Of a stretch of DNA of 45,747 bases, positions 36,924 to 45,642 are shown piece after piece. Source of the DNA: Acaryochloris sp. IP29b_bin.148. GTDB taxonomy: Bacteria; Cyanobacteriota; Cyanobacteriia; Thermosynechococcales; Thermosynechococcaceae. Each line of letters starts with the position of its first letter. Position 1 is the stretch's first letter. Location: positions 1 through 45,747 of the forward strand of contig NZ_JANQOY010000008.1 in NCBI RefSeq assembly GCF_028285565.1. Direction: 5' to 3'. The translations under genes were made by a program, and so were the position numbers. Below the pieces are notes generated by a model. That model had not been told where the DNA came from and made no database searches. It saw nothing but the letters and a program-made list of their open reading frames with translations.

Positions 36924-37361
36924 TTACGCTGCACTAACCTCACAAACTGAGATCGCAAGCTGCTCCCCTAGCCACTGAGCAGTACGATGATCTCGATGGG
37001 CAATGGTCTTTAAGTCATGATGGGTCCACTCCAGTGCAACCTCCTGCCAGGGTTCTGAAACAATGGGTCGCTGTTGTAAAAGTATGGAATCTCGCGTTTT
37101 CTCTACGACCATAGTAGTATCTTGTCTGATTGATTCGAATCTCTCTGCGTTTAATCCTTCAGGTAAAGAGATGTCTGTCACCTCTTCGCCCTTGGGCTCG
37201 CACAGGCGTAATTCAACCTCTTTGTCGTAGGGATCAAAATCAATTATTTCTCGGCGAACCCATTTCTGGAATCGTTGCTTTATCCCTGTCATCCTTTCCC
37301 TGACGGGTGGCAGGGGAAGTGAATAGCTGGTCGGCCTGGCATATCTAACGTCATCAGACAT
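36924..37361 (-). CDS. Hypothetical protein heading the DUF928/TPS-CHAT operon
   Basis: With the ATG at 37361 the protein has 145 residues. This start is preferred over the in-frame one at 37436 because GGGGGAG lies 7 bases before it. The sequence starts MSDDVRYARPTSYSLPLPP, is charged and soluble-looking, and contains DFDPYDKEVELRLCEPKGEE and a C-terminal part WTHHDLKTIAHRDHRTAQWL. I do not recognise the family; it does not look like the DUF1822 proteins often found beside DUF928 genes. It begins the three-gene minus-strand set and is divergent from the CHASE2 kinase gene. Confidence 0.65.
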   Translation of the reverse strand: MSDDVRYARPTSYSLPLPPVRERMTGIKQRFQKWVRREIIDFDPYDKEVELRLCEPKGEEVTDISLPEGLNAERFESIRQDTTMVVEKTRDSILLQQRPIVSEPWQEVALEWTHHDLKTIAHRDHRTAQWLGEQLAISVCEVSAA

Positions 37362-37444
37362 CTTCAATCTCCCCCGTAATTCGGTTGTTGAAATTAGATT
37401 AATGGAGCACCTGTGCAGAAAAAATCCCGTTATCATCAGGAAAA

Positions 37445-37513
37445 TTCAGCAGTCATTCAGATATGGATGGCAGAACAGTTCAGGTCCAGTTTCAGCACAG
37501 TACCAAGTTCAGG
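37445..37513 (+). promoter_or_regulatory. Five same-strand TTCAG motifs in the divergent promoter region
   Basis: TTCAG starts at 37445, 37456, 37479, 37491 and 37508, with steps of 11, 23, 12 and 17 bases; the copy at 37479 reads TTCAGGT. Five copies of a 5-mer on one strand in 69 bases is far above chance. The array lies between the orf145-DUF928-TPS-CHAT set and the CHASE2 kinase set and could regulate both. Confidence 0.55.
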
Positions 37514-37585
37514 CATTTTTCTTGCTGAATAATGGGTGCACCACACCCCTTTGTTATCCAGACATCACGGATTAAGGAGAGCGGG

Positions 37586-39955
37586 TTGAACATTGAGATT
37601 TGGCATCGACTGCGCAAATCATTAAGCCCACTCCAACTGGTGGCGCTGCCCAGTGTGCTGGTTCTGAGTTTAATCCTGGGCGGACGCTGGACAGGGGCCT
37701 TTCAATATCTAGAATGGCGAGCCTTAGATGCCTTTATCAAATATCGACCCTCTGAATCGGAAGATCAGCGCATTCTGCTCGTCAAGATTGATGAAGCAAC
37801 CATTCGCTCTCTTGGCCGCTACCCCATCCCGGATCAATATTTGGCGCAGGTGCTGACTCAGTTGCAACGTCATCAACCTCGGGCGATCGGTCTGGATTTA
37901 TTTCGCGATTTACCGATTGAGCCTGGCTCCGCTGATTTAGCCATCGCGTTTCGAGACATGGATAACTTATTTGGTATTGACAAAGTTCTGCCCGAAACCG
38001 TTGATCCTCCTCCGAGTTTACCGATAGATCGTCTGGGATTTGCGGATGCTCCCATTGATCAAGATGGCCGCCAACGCCGTGCATTGTTGGGCACTCAAAC
38101 CCCAAAAGAGTTCCGCTTTTCTCTGGCACTGCTATTGGCGGAGGCTTATTTGACCCCCCGGAAGATTCAGCTTGAGAATGGCCGCCACGATCCCTCAACC
38201 ATGAGATTTAGGTCTGCTGAAATTCCCCGTATTCGCGCCAACTTTGGCGGTTATATCCGTGCCAGTGCAGGTGGGGGAGATATGCAAATGCTGCTGAATT
38301 TTCGTAATGGTCCCCAGGCTTTTCAGGCGATTTCATTTAAGCAAGTTCTCTCAGGTGATGTTTCACCCGATTTAATCAAAAATCGGATCGTGATTATTGG
38401 TGTGACGACCCCGAGTGCGAAGGACTATTCTTCAGCCGCAGTCCCCTCTGTTATCGACGATCGCAAACATTGGGTTTATGGCGTCGAATTTCATGCCCAT
38501 ACGATTAGCCAGATTCTGAGCGCCACCTTAGATCAACGACCGATGATTAGCGCTTGGCCGGAGTGGGCAGAATATCTCTGCATTGTCCTTGGCGGAGTTG
38601 TGGGCATCCTGATTGCAGCCTATATTCGGTCGCCTCGGTATACCTTACTTGCGATCGCACTAGTCACGTTACTCGTTATAGGCTGTAGCTACTTAGCTCT
38701 GCTTTGGGGCTGGTGGTTACCTATGGTTCCTACTCTAGCTAACTTTCTGCTGATTAGTCTGGGCCTAGATGCCTTCTATCAATACGATCGCTTGATCCAA
38801 ACCAACATCAAAGCCCAACAACAAACCCTGCGGATTTTGAAGCAGGCCAAAACCAATCTAGAAATCCAGGTGGCTCACCGCACCTCCGAACTTCAACAAG
38901 CCAACCTGGAACTGAGCCAAGCCAAAGAAGCAGCGGAAATGGCCAGTCGGGCTAAAGGCAAATTTCTCGCCAAAATGAGCCATGAATTACGCACCCCCCT
39001 CAATGCAATCCTGGGGTTTAGCCAAATGATGGCGCAGGACAGCACCCTCTCTGAGGCCAACCACAAACGCACTCGTTTGATTAATCAAAGTGGCGAGCAT
39101 TTATTAGGACTGATCAACGACATTCTTTCCCTCGCCAAGTTGGAGTCGGGAAAACAATCACTGCGAGAGGCTCCCTTTAAACTCAGCACGTTAATCGAGA
39201 CTGTTGAAGGCATTTTTCGACTCCGAGCAGAACAAAAAGGGTTGTCTTTTCGGGTGGAAGTAGCCCCCGATTTGCCCTTTTCCTTAGTCGGTGATGCGCA
39301 GAAACTTCGCCAAGTCTTGATTAACTTATTGAGTAATGCCCTTAAGTTCACCCATGTCGGACACATTACGCTACGGATCAATAGTCTGCCGCCAACAGAC
39401 CGTTTAACCCTACGATTTGAAGTGGAAGACACGGGCGAAGGCATTGCCGCCTCAGAACTCCATAAACTGTTTATTCCCTTTGAACAAACGGAAAGTGGCG
39501 AAAAATCGAAATCAGGCACAGGGTTAGGGTTACCCATTAGCCAGCAATTCGCCCAGTTGATGGATGGCGAGATCACAGTCTCTAGCCAAGTGGAACAAGG
39601 AACCCTCTTGACCTTCACTGCTCAAGTCTCGTTAGCAGACAGTGAATATAGCCCACAACCGATAGCGGACGAGGCGACCATCATTCCCGCCACCCAACGG
39701 AGTGATAGGGTTGAACCAGAAGTATCCCTCACCGTCGGCTCAGGCACCATTCACCAAGTCTTAGCATTGATGCCTTCCAGTTGGCTCAAGGAGTTGCATC
39801 ACGCCGCCTTACGACTAAAGGGGAAGCAAGTGATCCAACTGTTAAGGGACATTCCCCCAGAGTATGACGCAGCCGCTCACTATTTAATGAATCTAGCCGA
39901 GAACTATGAGTATGCCCACATCACTGAAGTCACAGCCCAGCTAATCCAGGAATAA
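37586..39955 (+). CDS. CHASE2-domain sensor histidine kinase
   Basis: The TTG at 37586 is chosen because AAGGAG lies at 37573-37578, while the in-frame ATG at 37532 has no such site; from TTG the protein has 789 residues. One N-terminal helix (LVALPSVLVLSLILGG) precedes an extracytoplasmic CHASE2 domain, which includes LLVKIDEATIRSLGRYP. Then come about three transmembrane helices, a short coiled coil, HisKA with SHELRTPLNAILGF (His about 466), and HATPase_c with LINLLSNALKF and GTGLGLPIS. A C-terminal tail (SSWLKELHHAALRLKGKQV) resembles the end of the giant kinase at 8184-17336. The regulator gene begins 17 bases downstream, so they form a pair. The signal is unknown. Confidence 0.9.
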   Translation: MNIEIWHRLRKSLSPLQLVALPSVLVLSLILGGRWTGAFQYLEWRALDAFIKYRPSESEDQRILLVKIDEATIRSLGRYPIPDQYLAQVLTQLQRHQPRAIGLDLFRDLPIEPGSADLAIAFRDMDNLFGIDKVLPETVDPPPSLPIDRLGFADAPIDQDGRQRRALLGTQTPKEFRFSLALLLAEAYLTPRKIQLENGRHDPSTMRFRSAEIPRIRANFGGYIRASAGGGDMQMLLNFRNGPQAFQAISFKQVLSGDVSPDLIKNRIVIIGVTTPSAKDYSSAAVPSVIDDRKHWVYGVEFHAHTISQILSATLDQRPMISAWPEWAEYLCIVLGGVVGILIAAYIRSPRYTLLAIALVTLLVIGCSYLALLWGWWLPMVPTLANFLLISLGLDAFYQYDRLIQTNIKAQQQTLRILKQAKTNLEIQVAHRTSELQQANLELSQAKEAAEMASRAKGKFLAKMSHELRTPLNAILGFSQMMAQDSTLSEANHKRTRLINQSGEHLLGLINDILSLAKLESGKQSLREAPFKLSTLIETVEGIFRLRAEQKGLSFRVEVAPDLPFSLVGDAQKLRQVLINLLSNALKFTHVGHITLRINSLPPTDRLTLRFEVEDTGEGIAASELHKLFIPFEQTESGEKSKSGTGLGLPISQQFAQLMDGEITVSSQVEQGTLLTFTAQVSLADSEYSPQPIADEATIIPATQRSDRVEPEVSLTVGSGTIHQVLALMPSSWLKELHHAALRLKGKQVIQLLRDIPPEYDAAAHYLMNLAENYEYAHITEVTAQLIQE

Positions 39956-39972
39956 CACCAAAGGCAGTTCCC

Positions 39973-41298
39973 ATGAGTGACACCGATAATTCCACAGAAC
40001 AACTCTTAGAATTCGCGGAGAACTTAATTCTGCAAAAAACGGAGACCTATTGCAGTGAACTCCAACGGCGTATTCTCAGTACGGCCTTGCAAGGGGAACG
40101 TAAAACCTATGATCAGATAGCGGATGAATGTGGTTATTCACCTAAATATGTCAAACAGGATGTGGCCCCTAAACTGTGGCACTTACTTTCCCAAGCCCTG
40201 GATAAAAAAGTTTCCAAGTCTAATGTACGGTTTATTCTGGCCCAGGAAATGCGCAGTGCAACACAGGCCGCCTCTACCCCCACGCCGATCCAGCCCTCAC
40301 CAGCGATCGTAGAACCGCCCTTGCTAGACGCCACGGGCCTATCTGGAAAAATCAAAATTTTACTCGTCGATGATCAGCCCCAAAATCTAAGACTGCTGAC
40401 AGATGTCCTCGAAGAACAGCGCTATGAAGTGCTCCAAGCCCTGAATGGTGAGGTTGCCCTCCAGGCCGTTGCTCTCGATCAACCACAATTGGTTTTATTG
40501 GATATCCAAATGCCCGAAATGGATGGCTATACGGTTTGTCAAAAGCTAAAGGCCAATCCATCCACACAATATATTCCTGTTATCTTTATCAGTGCCTTGG
40601 ATGAATCTTGGGATAAGGTGAAAGCCTTTTCAGCCGGGGGAGTGGACTATATTACCAAGCCTTTTAAGGTCGTAGAAGTGCTGGCTCGGGTCGAAAATCA
40701 ACTCAAAATTCAGCAACTTCAGCAGGCGTTGCGGACCCAAAATGCTCAACTCCAACAAGCTAATCTAGAATTGCAGCGCCTCGCCGCTTTGGATGACTTA
40801 ACCCAGGCAGCCAACCGCCGCCGCTTTGATGCTTACTTGCTCACCTCCTGGCAAGCAGCCATTCAAGGCCAATACTCCTTAACGTTAATGTTGTGTCAAC
40901 TCGATCATTTCAATGTTTATAGTACAGGGGGCCAGTCTCAACCGGGCGATCAATGTTTATATGACATCGCTCAAAGCATCAAACAAGCGATACAAGGTCC
41001 CAACGATCTCGTCTGTCGATATGGCACTTTCACCTTTGCGATTGTGCTACCCCAGCAGACTACGACTCAAACGGAACCCCTTGCTCAGCAGTTGCTAACA
41101 CAAATCGAGCAGCTAGCGATGGGGTCTCCACCTATCACCTTAAGTATTGGTTTAGCTGCCATTCAACCGACTGCTGAACTAGGTATTGAAGCCTTTATTG
41201 AGGCTTGCGATCGCAACCTGCAGCAAGCTCGCAGCGACGGCGGTAATCGTGTGGTTACCCATGATGTGCTCTCAACCTATGGGGGAGCTGAGTTCTGA
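39973..41298 (+). CDS. Response regulator: N-terminal HTH, receiver, degenerate GGDEF
   Basis: This 441-residue protein begins with about 95 residues (ILSTALQGERKTYDQIADECGYSPKYVKQ) that look like the vWA-MoxR-associated-protein N-terminal HTH domain. A receiver follows (about 117-245) with phosphoacceptor Asp177 in LLDIQMPEMDGY, the acidic pair in LLVDDQPQN and the lysine in ITKPF. The C-terminal half has the fold pattern of a GGDEF domain (ALDDLTQAANRRRFD), but the signature at 351-355 reads GTFTF in place of GGDEF/GGEEF, so cyclase activity is unlikely. Output may come through the HTH or through protein contacts. It follows the CHASE2 kinase by 17 bases and is its likely partner. Confidence 0.85.
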   Translation: MSDTDNSTEQLLEFAENLILQKTETYCSELQRRILSTALQGERKTYDQIADECGYSPKYVKQDVAPKLWHLLSQALDKKVSKSNVRFILAQEMRSATQAASTPTPIQPSPAIVEPPLLDATGLSGKIKILLVDDQPQNLRLLTDVLEEQRYEVLQALNGEVALQAVALDQPQLVLLDIQMPEMDGYTVCQKLKANPSTQYIPVIFISALDESWDKVKAFSAGGVDYITKPFKVVEVLARVENQLKIQQLQQALRTQNAQLQQANLELQRLAALDDLTQAANRRRFDAYLLTSWQAAIQGQYSLTLMLCQLDHFNVYSTGGQSQPGDQCLYDIAQSIKQAIQGPNDLVCRYGTFTFAIVLPQQTTTQTEPLAQQLLTQIEQLAMGSPPITLSIGLAAIQPTAELGIEAFIEACDRNLQQARSDGGNRVVTHDVLSTYGGAEF

Positions 41299-41318
41299 AA
41301 CTCTACAATAGCTTAGCG

Positions 41319-41795
41319 TTAAGGCCTTTCGGGTCGCTGAAGCTGGCTTGGCATCTGAACATCTCGAGTGGGATTAGGACGTTCTCCAAAGCCGATCGGT
41401 AATCGCGCCCCGGTTAAAATGGCATCGTCTAGATTGACGTCCTTAAAGATTGCCCCTGTCAGATCGGCATTGGTTAAGTTGGCGTTCTTCAGATTGACTT
41501 TTCTGAAGATGGCGAAGCGTAGATCGGCACCTTCTAGGTTGGCCTCTTTCAGGTTCGTGTCTCGCACAAACGCACCGGTCAACGGGGCATCTACTAAATT
41601 CGCTTTTTTTAGATTGCAATTAATGCAGCGACGCGTTTGCTTAAAGCGCTGCAAATCCTCTGTGTTCTCCGCTCGGGCCAAGGGAGACACCAATGCGACC
41701 ATACTGCCGATCAGCAGCGCAATGGTCAAAAACTGAGTCTGGGTTTGGCCAGCGTTCCCTCTACGGCTGCTTCTGGTCAGAGGATGGTTGCTCAC
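41319..41795 (-). CDS. Secreted pentapeptide-repeat protein
   Basis: This 158-residue protein has an N-terminal hydrophobic segment ending VSPLARAE, consistent with a signal peptide. From about residue 56 it carries tandem A(D/N)LXX repeats (CNLKKANLVDA, NLKEANLEGADLRFA, NLKNANLTNADLTGA, NLDDAILTGA), which form a right-handed beta helix. A CINC pair lies just before the repeats. Such proteins are abundant in cyanobacteria and mostly lack known functions; many are lumenal or periplasmic. It converges on the response-regulator gene. Confidence 0.88.
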   Translation of the reverse strand: MSNHPLTRSSRRGNAGQTQTQFLTIALLIGSMVALVSPLARAENTEDLQRFKQTRRCINCNLKKANLVDAPLTGAFVRDTNLKEANLEGADLRFAIFRKVNLKNANLTNADLTGAIFKDVNLDDAILTGARLPIGFGERPNPTRDVQMPSQLQRPERP

Positions 41796-41917
41796 GATCT
41801 AAAAAACCCCAATACTATCAACGGCAGCCTCCGGGAACTCACTCCGAACAGAGAAAAGCCTCTCAACCTTGAGTATGCCCTGTGGTGGGGATAGATTTTC
41901 ATCTCCATCCGCTCAGG

Positions 41918-42616
41918 CTAGAAATTATGGGGATGGCGGATCAAATTCAGAAACTCTTCACGGGTTTTGTGATCGTCTTGAAAGACCCCCACCATGGAGC
42001 TAGTGACGGTCCAAGAGCCGGGTTTTTGCACTCCTCGCATCACCATACACATATGGCTGGCTTCCATCACTACAGCCACACCCTTGGGTTCTAGGGCCGT
42101 TTGGACGGCTTCGGCAATCTGGCGGGTTAGTCGCTCTTGCACCTGTAAACGGCGAGAATACATTTCCACAATCCGAGCTAGCTTACTCAGACCAATGACT
42201 TTTTTGTTGGGAATATAAGCGACATGGGCCTTACCGATAAAGGGCAGCATATGATGCTCACATAAACTAAAGGCATCAATATCCCGAACCAGCACCATTT
42301 CATCATGGCCTTCATCAAAGATGGCATTGTTGACCAACTCTTCTAAGGACTGTTGATAGCCACTGGTGAGAAAGCGCATGGCCTCGGCGACCCGCTTCGG
42401 CGTTTTTAGTAACCCTTCTCGCTCTGGATCCTCGCCCACGCCTAACAGCATGGTTTCTACAGCTCCCATCATCTCTTCTTTACTGGCTTGGCGATGGGTG
42501 TCTTTCTCTCTCCCCCGTTGAGACAAACTGCGATCAGGACGAAGTTGAGAACTATTAGTAGTGCTGTTCATAGAAGAATTAGTCGTATCAGAAGAATTAG
42601 GGGAGAAAGTAGTCAT
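41918..42616 (-). CDS. folE: GTP cyclohydrolase I
   Basis: This 232-residue enzyme converts GTP to 7,8-dihydroneopterin triphosphate, the first step of folate and pterin synthesis. The N-terminal 45 residues are low-complexity and rich in Ser, Asn and Thr; the core starts near [28 protein letters not shown]. Zinc and active-site residues are present in [10 protein letters not shown] and in [13 protein letters not shown]. The family motif [11 protein letters not shown] is also seen. A start at the internal Met16 or beyond is possible because the N-terminal extension is not conserved. It lies 59 bases downstream of the SDR gene. Confidence 0.95.
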   Translation of the reverse strand: MTTFSPNSSDTTNSSMNSTTNSSQLRPDRSLSQRGREKDTHRQASKEEMMGAVETMLLGVGEDPEREGLLKTPKRVAEAMRFLTSGYQQSLEELVNNAIFDEGHDEMVLVRDIDAFSLCEHHMLPFIGKAHVAYIPNKKVIGLSKLARIVEMYSRRLQVQERLTRQIAEAVQTALEPKGVAVVMEASHMCMVMRGVQKPGSWTVTSSMVGVFQDDHKTREEFLNLIRHPHNF

Positions 42617-42675
42617 TAGCTTCAGTTAATTGTAGAAAATTTGACAGAAGGGCTGTGGCTGGTGCAGGAGAGGGC

Positions 42676-43401
42676 TTAAAAAGTCCCGGCATTTGGCATT
42701 AGCACTAGTTCCTCAATCACCGCATGTTGAGGCATCTGCACAATATGCAAAACCGATTGGGCCACATCCGCTGGTTTCAGCATGGCGGTACGGTCAAAAT
42801 CGGCATCCACGGTATCGGTATCCCATAACGGTGTGTTCACCGCACCCGGACAAACCGCCGTTACCCGAATGCCGTGGGGGCGTTCTTCTTGGGCGAGAGA
42901 CTTGGTTAAGCCCATCAGGGCAAACTTACTGGCACAATAGGCCCCCCACTGGGGAAACGCTTGTTGGCCCGCCACGGAAACGACATTGATGATGGTGCCT
43001 TGCTGTTGCGATCGCATCCCCGGCAGCACGGCTTGGATACATTGAAATGCACTCGTGAGATTCAAATCAATCACCCGCTGCCAGTCCGCCAGGGACATAT
43101 CGATCAGCTCTGCGGTAAAACCCATCCCAGCATTATTGACCAAAACATCAACGGGGCCAACATCTTCCAAGAGCTGGCTGATTTGGGACTTAACCTGATG
43201 GACGTCAGACAAGTTAATGGCAAAGGCTCGCGCGTCTCCCCCCTGTTTTTGCAGGGTCTGAGTGAGTTCATCTAGTTGGTCTTGGGAACGACTGACGAGG
43301 ACCAAATCAATATTTGACGCAGCAAATGCTTCGGCCGTGGCCCGACCAATCCCTCTGCTCGCTCCCGTAATCAGAGCTCGCAGTTTCCGTTGAGCAGTCA
43401 T
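42676..43401 (-). CDS. Short-chain dehydrogenase/reductase
   Basis: This 241-residue Rossmann-fold oxidoreductase has the NAD(P) motif TGASRGIG near residue 13, NNAG near 90, the catalytic serine in NVVSVAG near 140, and YxxxK as YCASK near 155. After PG it reads AVNTPLWDT, giving a classical SDR layout. The substrate is unknown. The sequence is closest in style to 3-ketoacyl reductase-like SDRs, but the fatty-acid fabG is probably the separate gene at 44814, so this one is a paralogue. It lies between folE and accA on the same strand, without tight coupling. Confidence 0.88.
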   Translation of the reverse strand: MTAQRKLRALITGASRGIGRATAEAFAASNIDLVLVSRSQDQLDELTQTLQKQGGDARAFAINLSDVHQVKSQISQLLEDVGPVDVLVNNAGMGFTAELIDMSLADWQRVIDLNLTSAFQCIQAVLPGMRSQQQGTIINVVSVAGQQAFPQWGAYCASKFALMGLTKSLAQEERPHGIRVTAVCPGAVNTPLWDTDTVDADFDRTAMLKPADVAQSVLHIVQMPQHAVIEELVLMPNAGTF

Positions 43402-43621
43402 GCAAAATTCCTAAAATCAATACTCGGTAAAAAACAGCCCAGCAATAAATGCTTCTGCACACTGGACCAGCAAATCATTGTGGGACTTAAAAATACGGGT
43501 GTAAACTCCTTGAAGCTATCAGCGCAGATTCAGAGGCAGCCATCGCGCGCAAGCTTGCACTAATTGTAAACAAATGTTGCGACTTAGTCATCATACCACT
43601 GGTTCAAGGTGGGGCGCATAC

Positions 43622-44599
43622 TCAGGGCAGCTGGGTGAAAATTCCCATATTCCGAAACTTATGATAGCGCTGCTGGCGACGTTCATGGGGACTCAGCCGC
43701 CATAGCTCTTCCAAGCTGCTCAGAATAGTCGATTTAATCGTTTCTGCTGCCTGTGCCGGAGCAGAATGGGCACCACCTAAGGGTTCGGGTAGAATGTCGT
43801 CAATAATACCCAATTCTTTTAAATCCGTTGCCGTAATTTTGAGGGCTTCAGCTGCTTGGGGGCCTTCCTGAGCATCCCGCCACAGAATGGCCGCACAAGC
43901 TTCAGGCGGCGCAACGCTGTAAATCGAATGTTCAAACATCAGGAGTCGATCACCCACACCAATTCCCAGCGCCCCTCCAGACCCGCCTTCGCCAATCACA
44001 GTACAAATAATAGGCACGTCTAGCCGAAACATCTCCCGCAAATTGAGGGCAATGGCTTCACCTTGGCCAAACTGTTCTGCCTCCAGTCCAGCCCAAGCAG
44101 CAGGGGTATCAATAAACGAAATAATGGGTAAACCAAACCGATCGGCATGGTCCATTAACCGCATCGCTTTACGATAACCACTGGGAAAAGGCATGCCAAA
44201 GTTGCGGGCGACATTGTCCTTGGTATCGCGCCCTTTTTGATGCCCCAACATTAATACGGGCTGACCACCAATTCGCCCCACCCCGCCGACAATCGCCGGA
44301 TCGTCATGGCCGCGTCGGTCACCATGCAATTCCATCCATTCGTCACTAATGGCATGGATATAGTCCAAGGTGCTGGGCCGCCGAGGATGTCGGGCTAGCT
44401 GCAGCTCTTGCATTGGGGTTAAGCTGCTAAAAATCTCCTGGCGAAGCTGCTCAGCCCGACCTTCGAGCTGAGTGATCTGATCGGTCACATCTACGCCATT
44501 CTGCTCAGAGAGGCTACGGATCTGCTCAATTCGGTTCTCTAACTCCACTAAGGGTTTTTCAAAATCGAGCAGTTGGAGCTTGCGATCGGAAACAGCCAT
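43622..44599 (-). CDS. accA: Acetyl-CoA carboxylase carboxyltransferase subunit alpha
   Basis: This 325-residue subunit, from the ATG at 44599, forms the carboxyltransferase with AccD and transfers the carboxyl group from biotin to acetyl-CoA in the first step of fatty-acid synthesis. The track start six codons upstream is a TTG without support. A helical N-terminus is followed by the crotonase-like core with [30 protein letters not shown], the oxyanion segment [14 protein letters not shown] and [19 protein letters not shown]. The usual DTPGA reads DTPAA here. It lies about 210 bases downstream of fabG on the same strand. Confidence 0.95.
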   Translation of the reverse strand: MAVSDRKLQLLDFEKPLVELENRIEQIRSLSEQNGVDVTDQITQLEGRAEQLRQEIFSSLTPMQELQLARHPRRPSTLDYIHAISDEWMELHGDRRGHDDPAIVGGVGRIGGQPVLMLGHQKGRDTKDNVARNFGMPFPSGYRKAMRLMDHADRFGLPIISFIDTPAAWAGLEAEQFGQGEAIALNLREMFRLDVPIICTVIGEGGSGGALGIGVGDRLLMFEHSIYSVAPPEACAAILWRDAQEGPQAAEALKITATDLKELGIIDDILPEPLGGAHSAPAQAAETIKSTILSSLEELWRLSPHERRQQRYHKFRNMGIFTQLP

Positions 44600-44813
44600 T
44601 CGCAGATACCTAGTCAAACACTAAACAATTCTAGTCTTGTTGTTCTATCCAACAGTCACACAGACTATTACGACGATTCTAACAAGCGTGCTCTAGGCTT
44701 CAAGGACCCTCAAGCCAACTTGTGGACAACCCCACATTCATTAAGAGCACTTTAAAATACTACACAATAAAGGGAGATGCCTCAGGGGTTTTATCCGTAA
44801 AAATAAGAGAATC

Positions 44814-45557
44814 CTAAGCCATCACCATGCCACCGTCTACATTAAAGACCTGACCGGTAATATAAGCACTCGCTGGATCAGCGGCCAAAAACCGGATCAT
44901 ACCGGCCACTTCATCGGGTTGGCCATAGCGCCCCAGGGGGATAAATTTGATAATCTCTTCGGACCCTAGCCCCTCCGTCATATCCGTGGCAATAAAGCCA
45001 GGAGCCACTGCATTCACCGTTACCCCACGAGACGCCATTTCCTTGGCTACGGTCTTGGTAAAACCAATGACCCCCGCCTTAGCCGCACTGTAGTTGGCCT
45101 GTCCTGGGTTCCCCATTTGTCCCGCCACAGAGGCAATATTGATAATCCGACCGGATCGCTGTTTCAGCATCACTTTACTCACCGCCCGAGTACAGAGATA
45201 GACTCCAGTGAGATTGAGATTAATCACGGCTTGCCAGTCTTCTGGCTTCATTCGCAACAGCAAGGTATCTCGGGTAATCCCTGCATTATTCACGAGCACG
45301 TCAGCACGCCCCCATTTATCAAGCACTGTCTTAAACAGGGTATCTACTTGATCGGCCTCTGCCACATTGGCTTGGAGGGCTAAGGCTTCTCCCCCATTGC
45401 CTGCAATTTCAGCCACTACCGCATCAGCTGCACCACTAGAGTTGGCATAGTTGATGACCACTTTAGCCCCTTCACCGGCGAGGGCCAAAGCCGTAGCCCG
45501 TCCAATCCCTCGGGAGGCACCGGTAACGATTGCGACCTGATCTTGCAATGAATTCAT
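44814..45557 (-). CDS. fabG: 3-oxoacyl-[acyl-carrier-protein] reductase
   Basis: This 247-residue NADPH-dependent reductase, from the ATG at 45557 (MNSLQDQVAIVTG), catalyses the first reduction of the fatty-acid elongation cycle. It has TGASRGIGRATA, NNAGITRDTLLLRM, the serine in NIASVAGQMGNPGQ, the catalytic pair YSAAK, and the C-terminal GQVFNVDGGMVM typical of FabG. An upstream start six codons earlier is possible but not typical of the family. It is followed by accA, so both serve fatty-acid synthesis. Confidence 0.94.
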   Translation of the reverse strand: MNSLQDQVAIVTGASRGIGRATALALAGEGAKVVINYANSSGAADAVVAEIAGNGGEALALQANVAEADQVDTLFKTVLDKWGRADVLVNNAGITRDTLLLRMKPEDWQAVINLNLTGVYLCTRAVSKVMLKQRSGRIINIASVAGQMGNPGQANYSAAKAGVIGFTKTVAKEMASRGVTVNAVAPGFIATDMTEGLGSEEIIKFIPLGRYGQPDEVAGMIRFLAADPASAYITGQVFNVDGGMVMA

Positions 45558-45642
45558 GAACGGTTCTGAGCCCAAAAAATCTGCTCAACCATCTTATGAC
45601 ATTGCGGGGGGCGCGATCGATGTCTCTATCAGCAGGGTCAAG

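Noticed and set aside
37532..37585. ATG start for the CHASE2 kinase
   Set aside because: It has no ribosome binding site, while TTG at 37586 follows AAGGAG at the right distance; the ATG remains possible.
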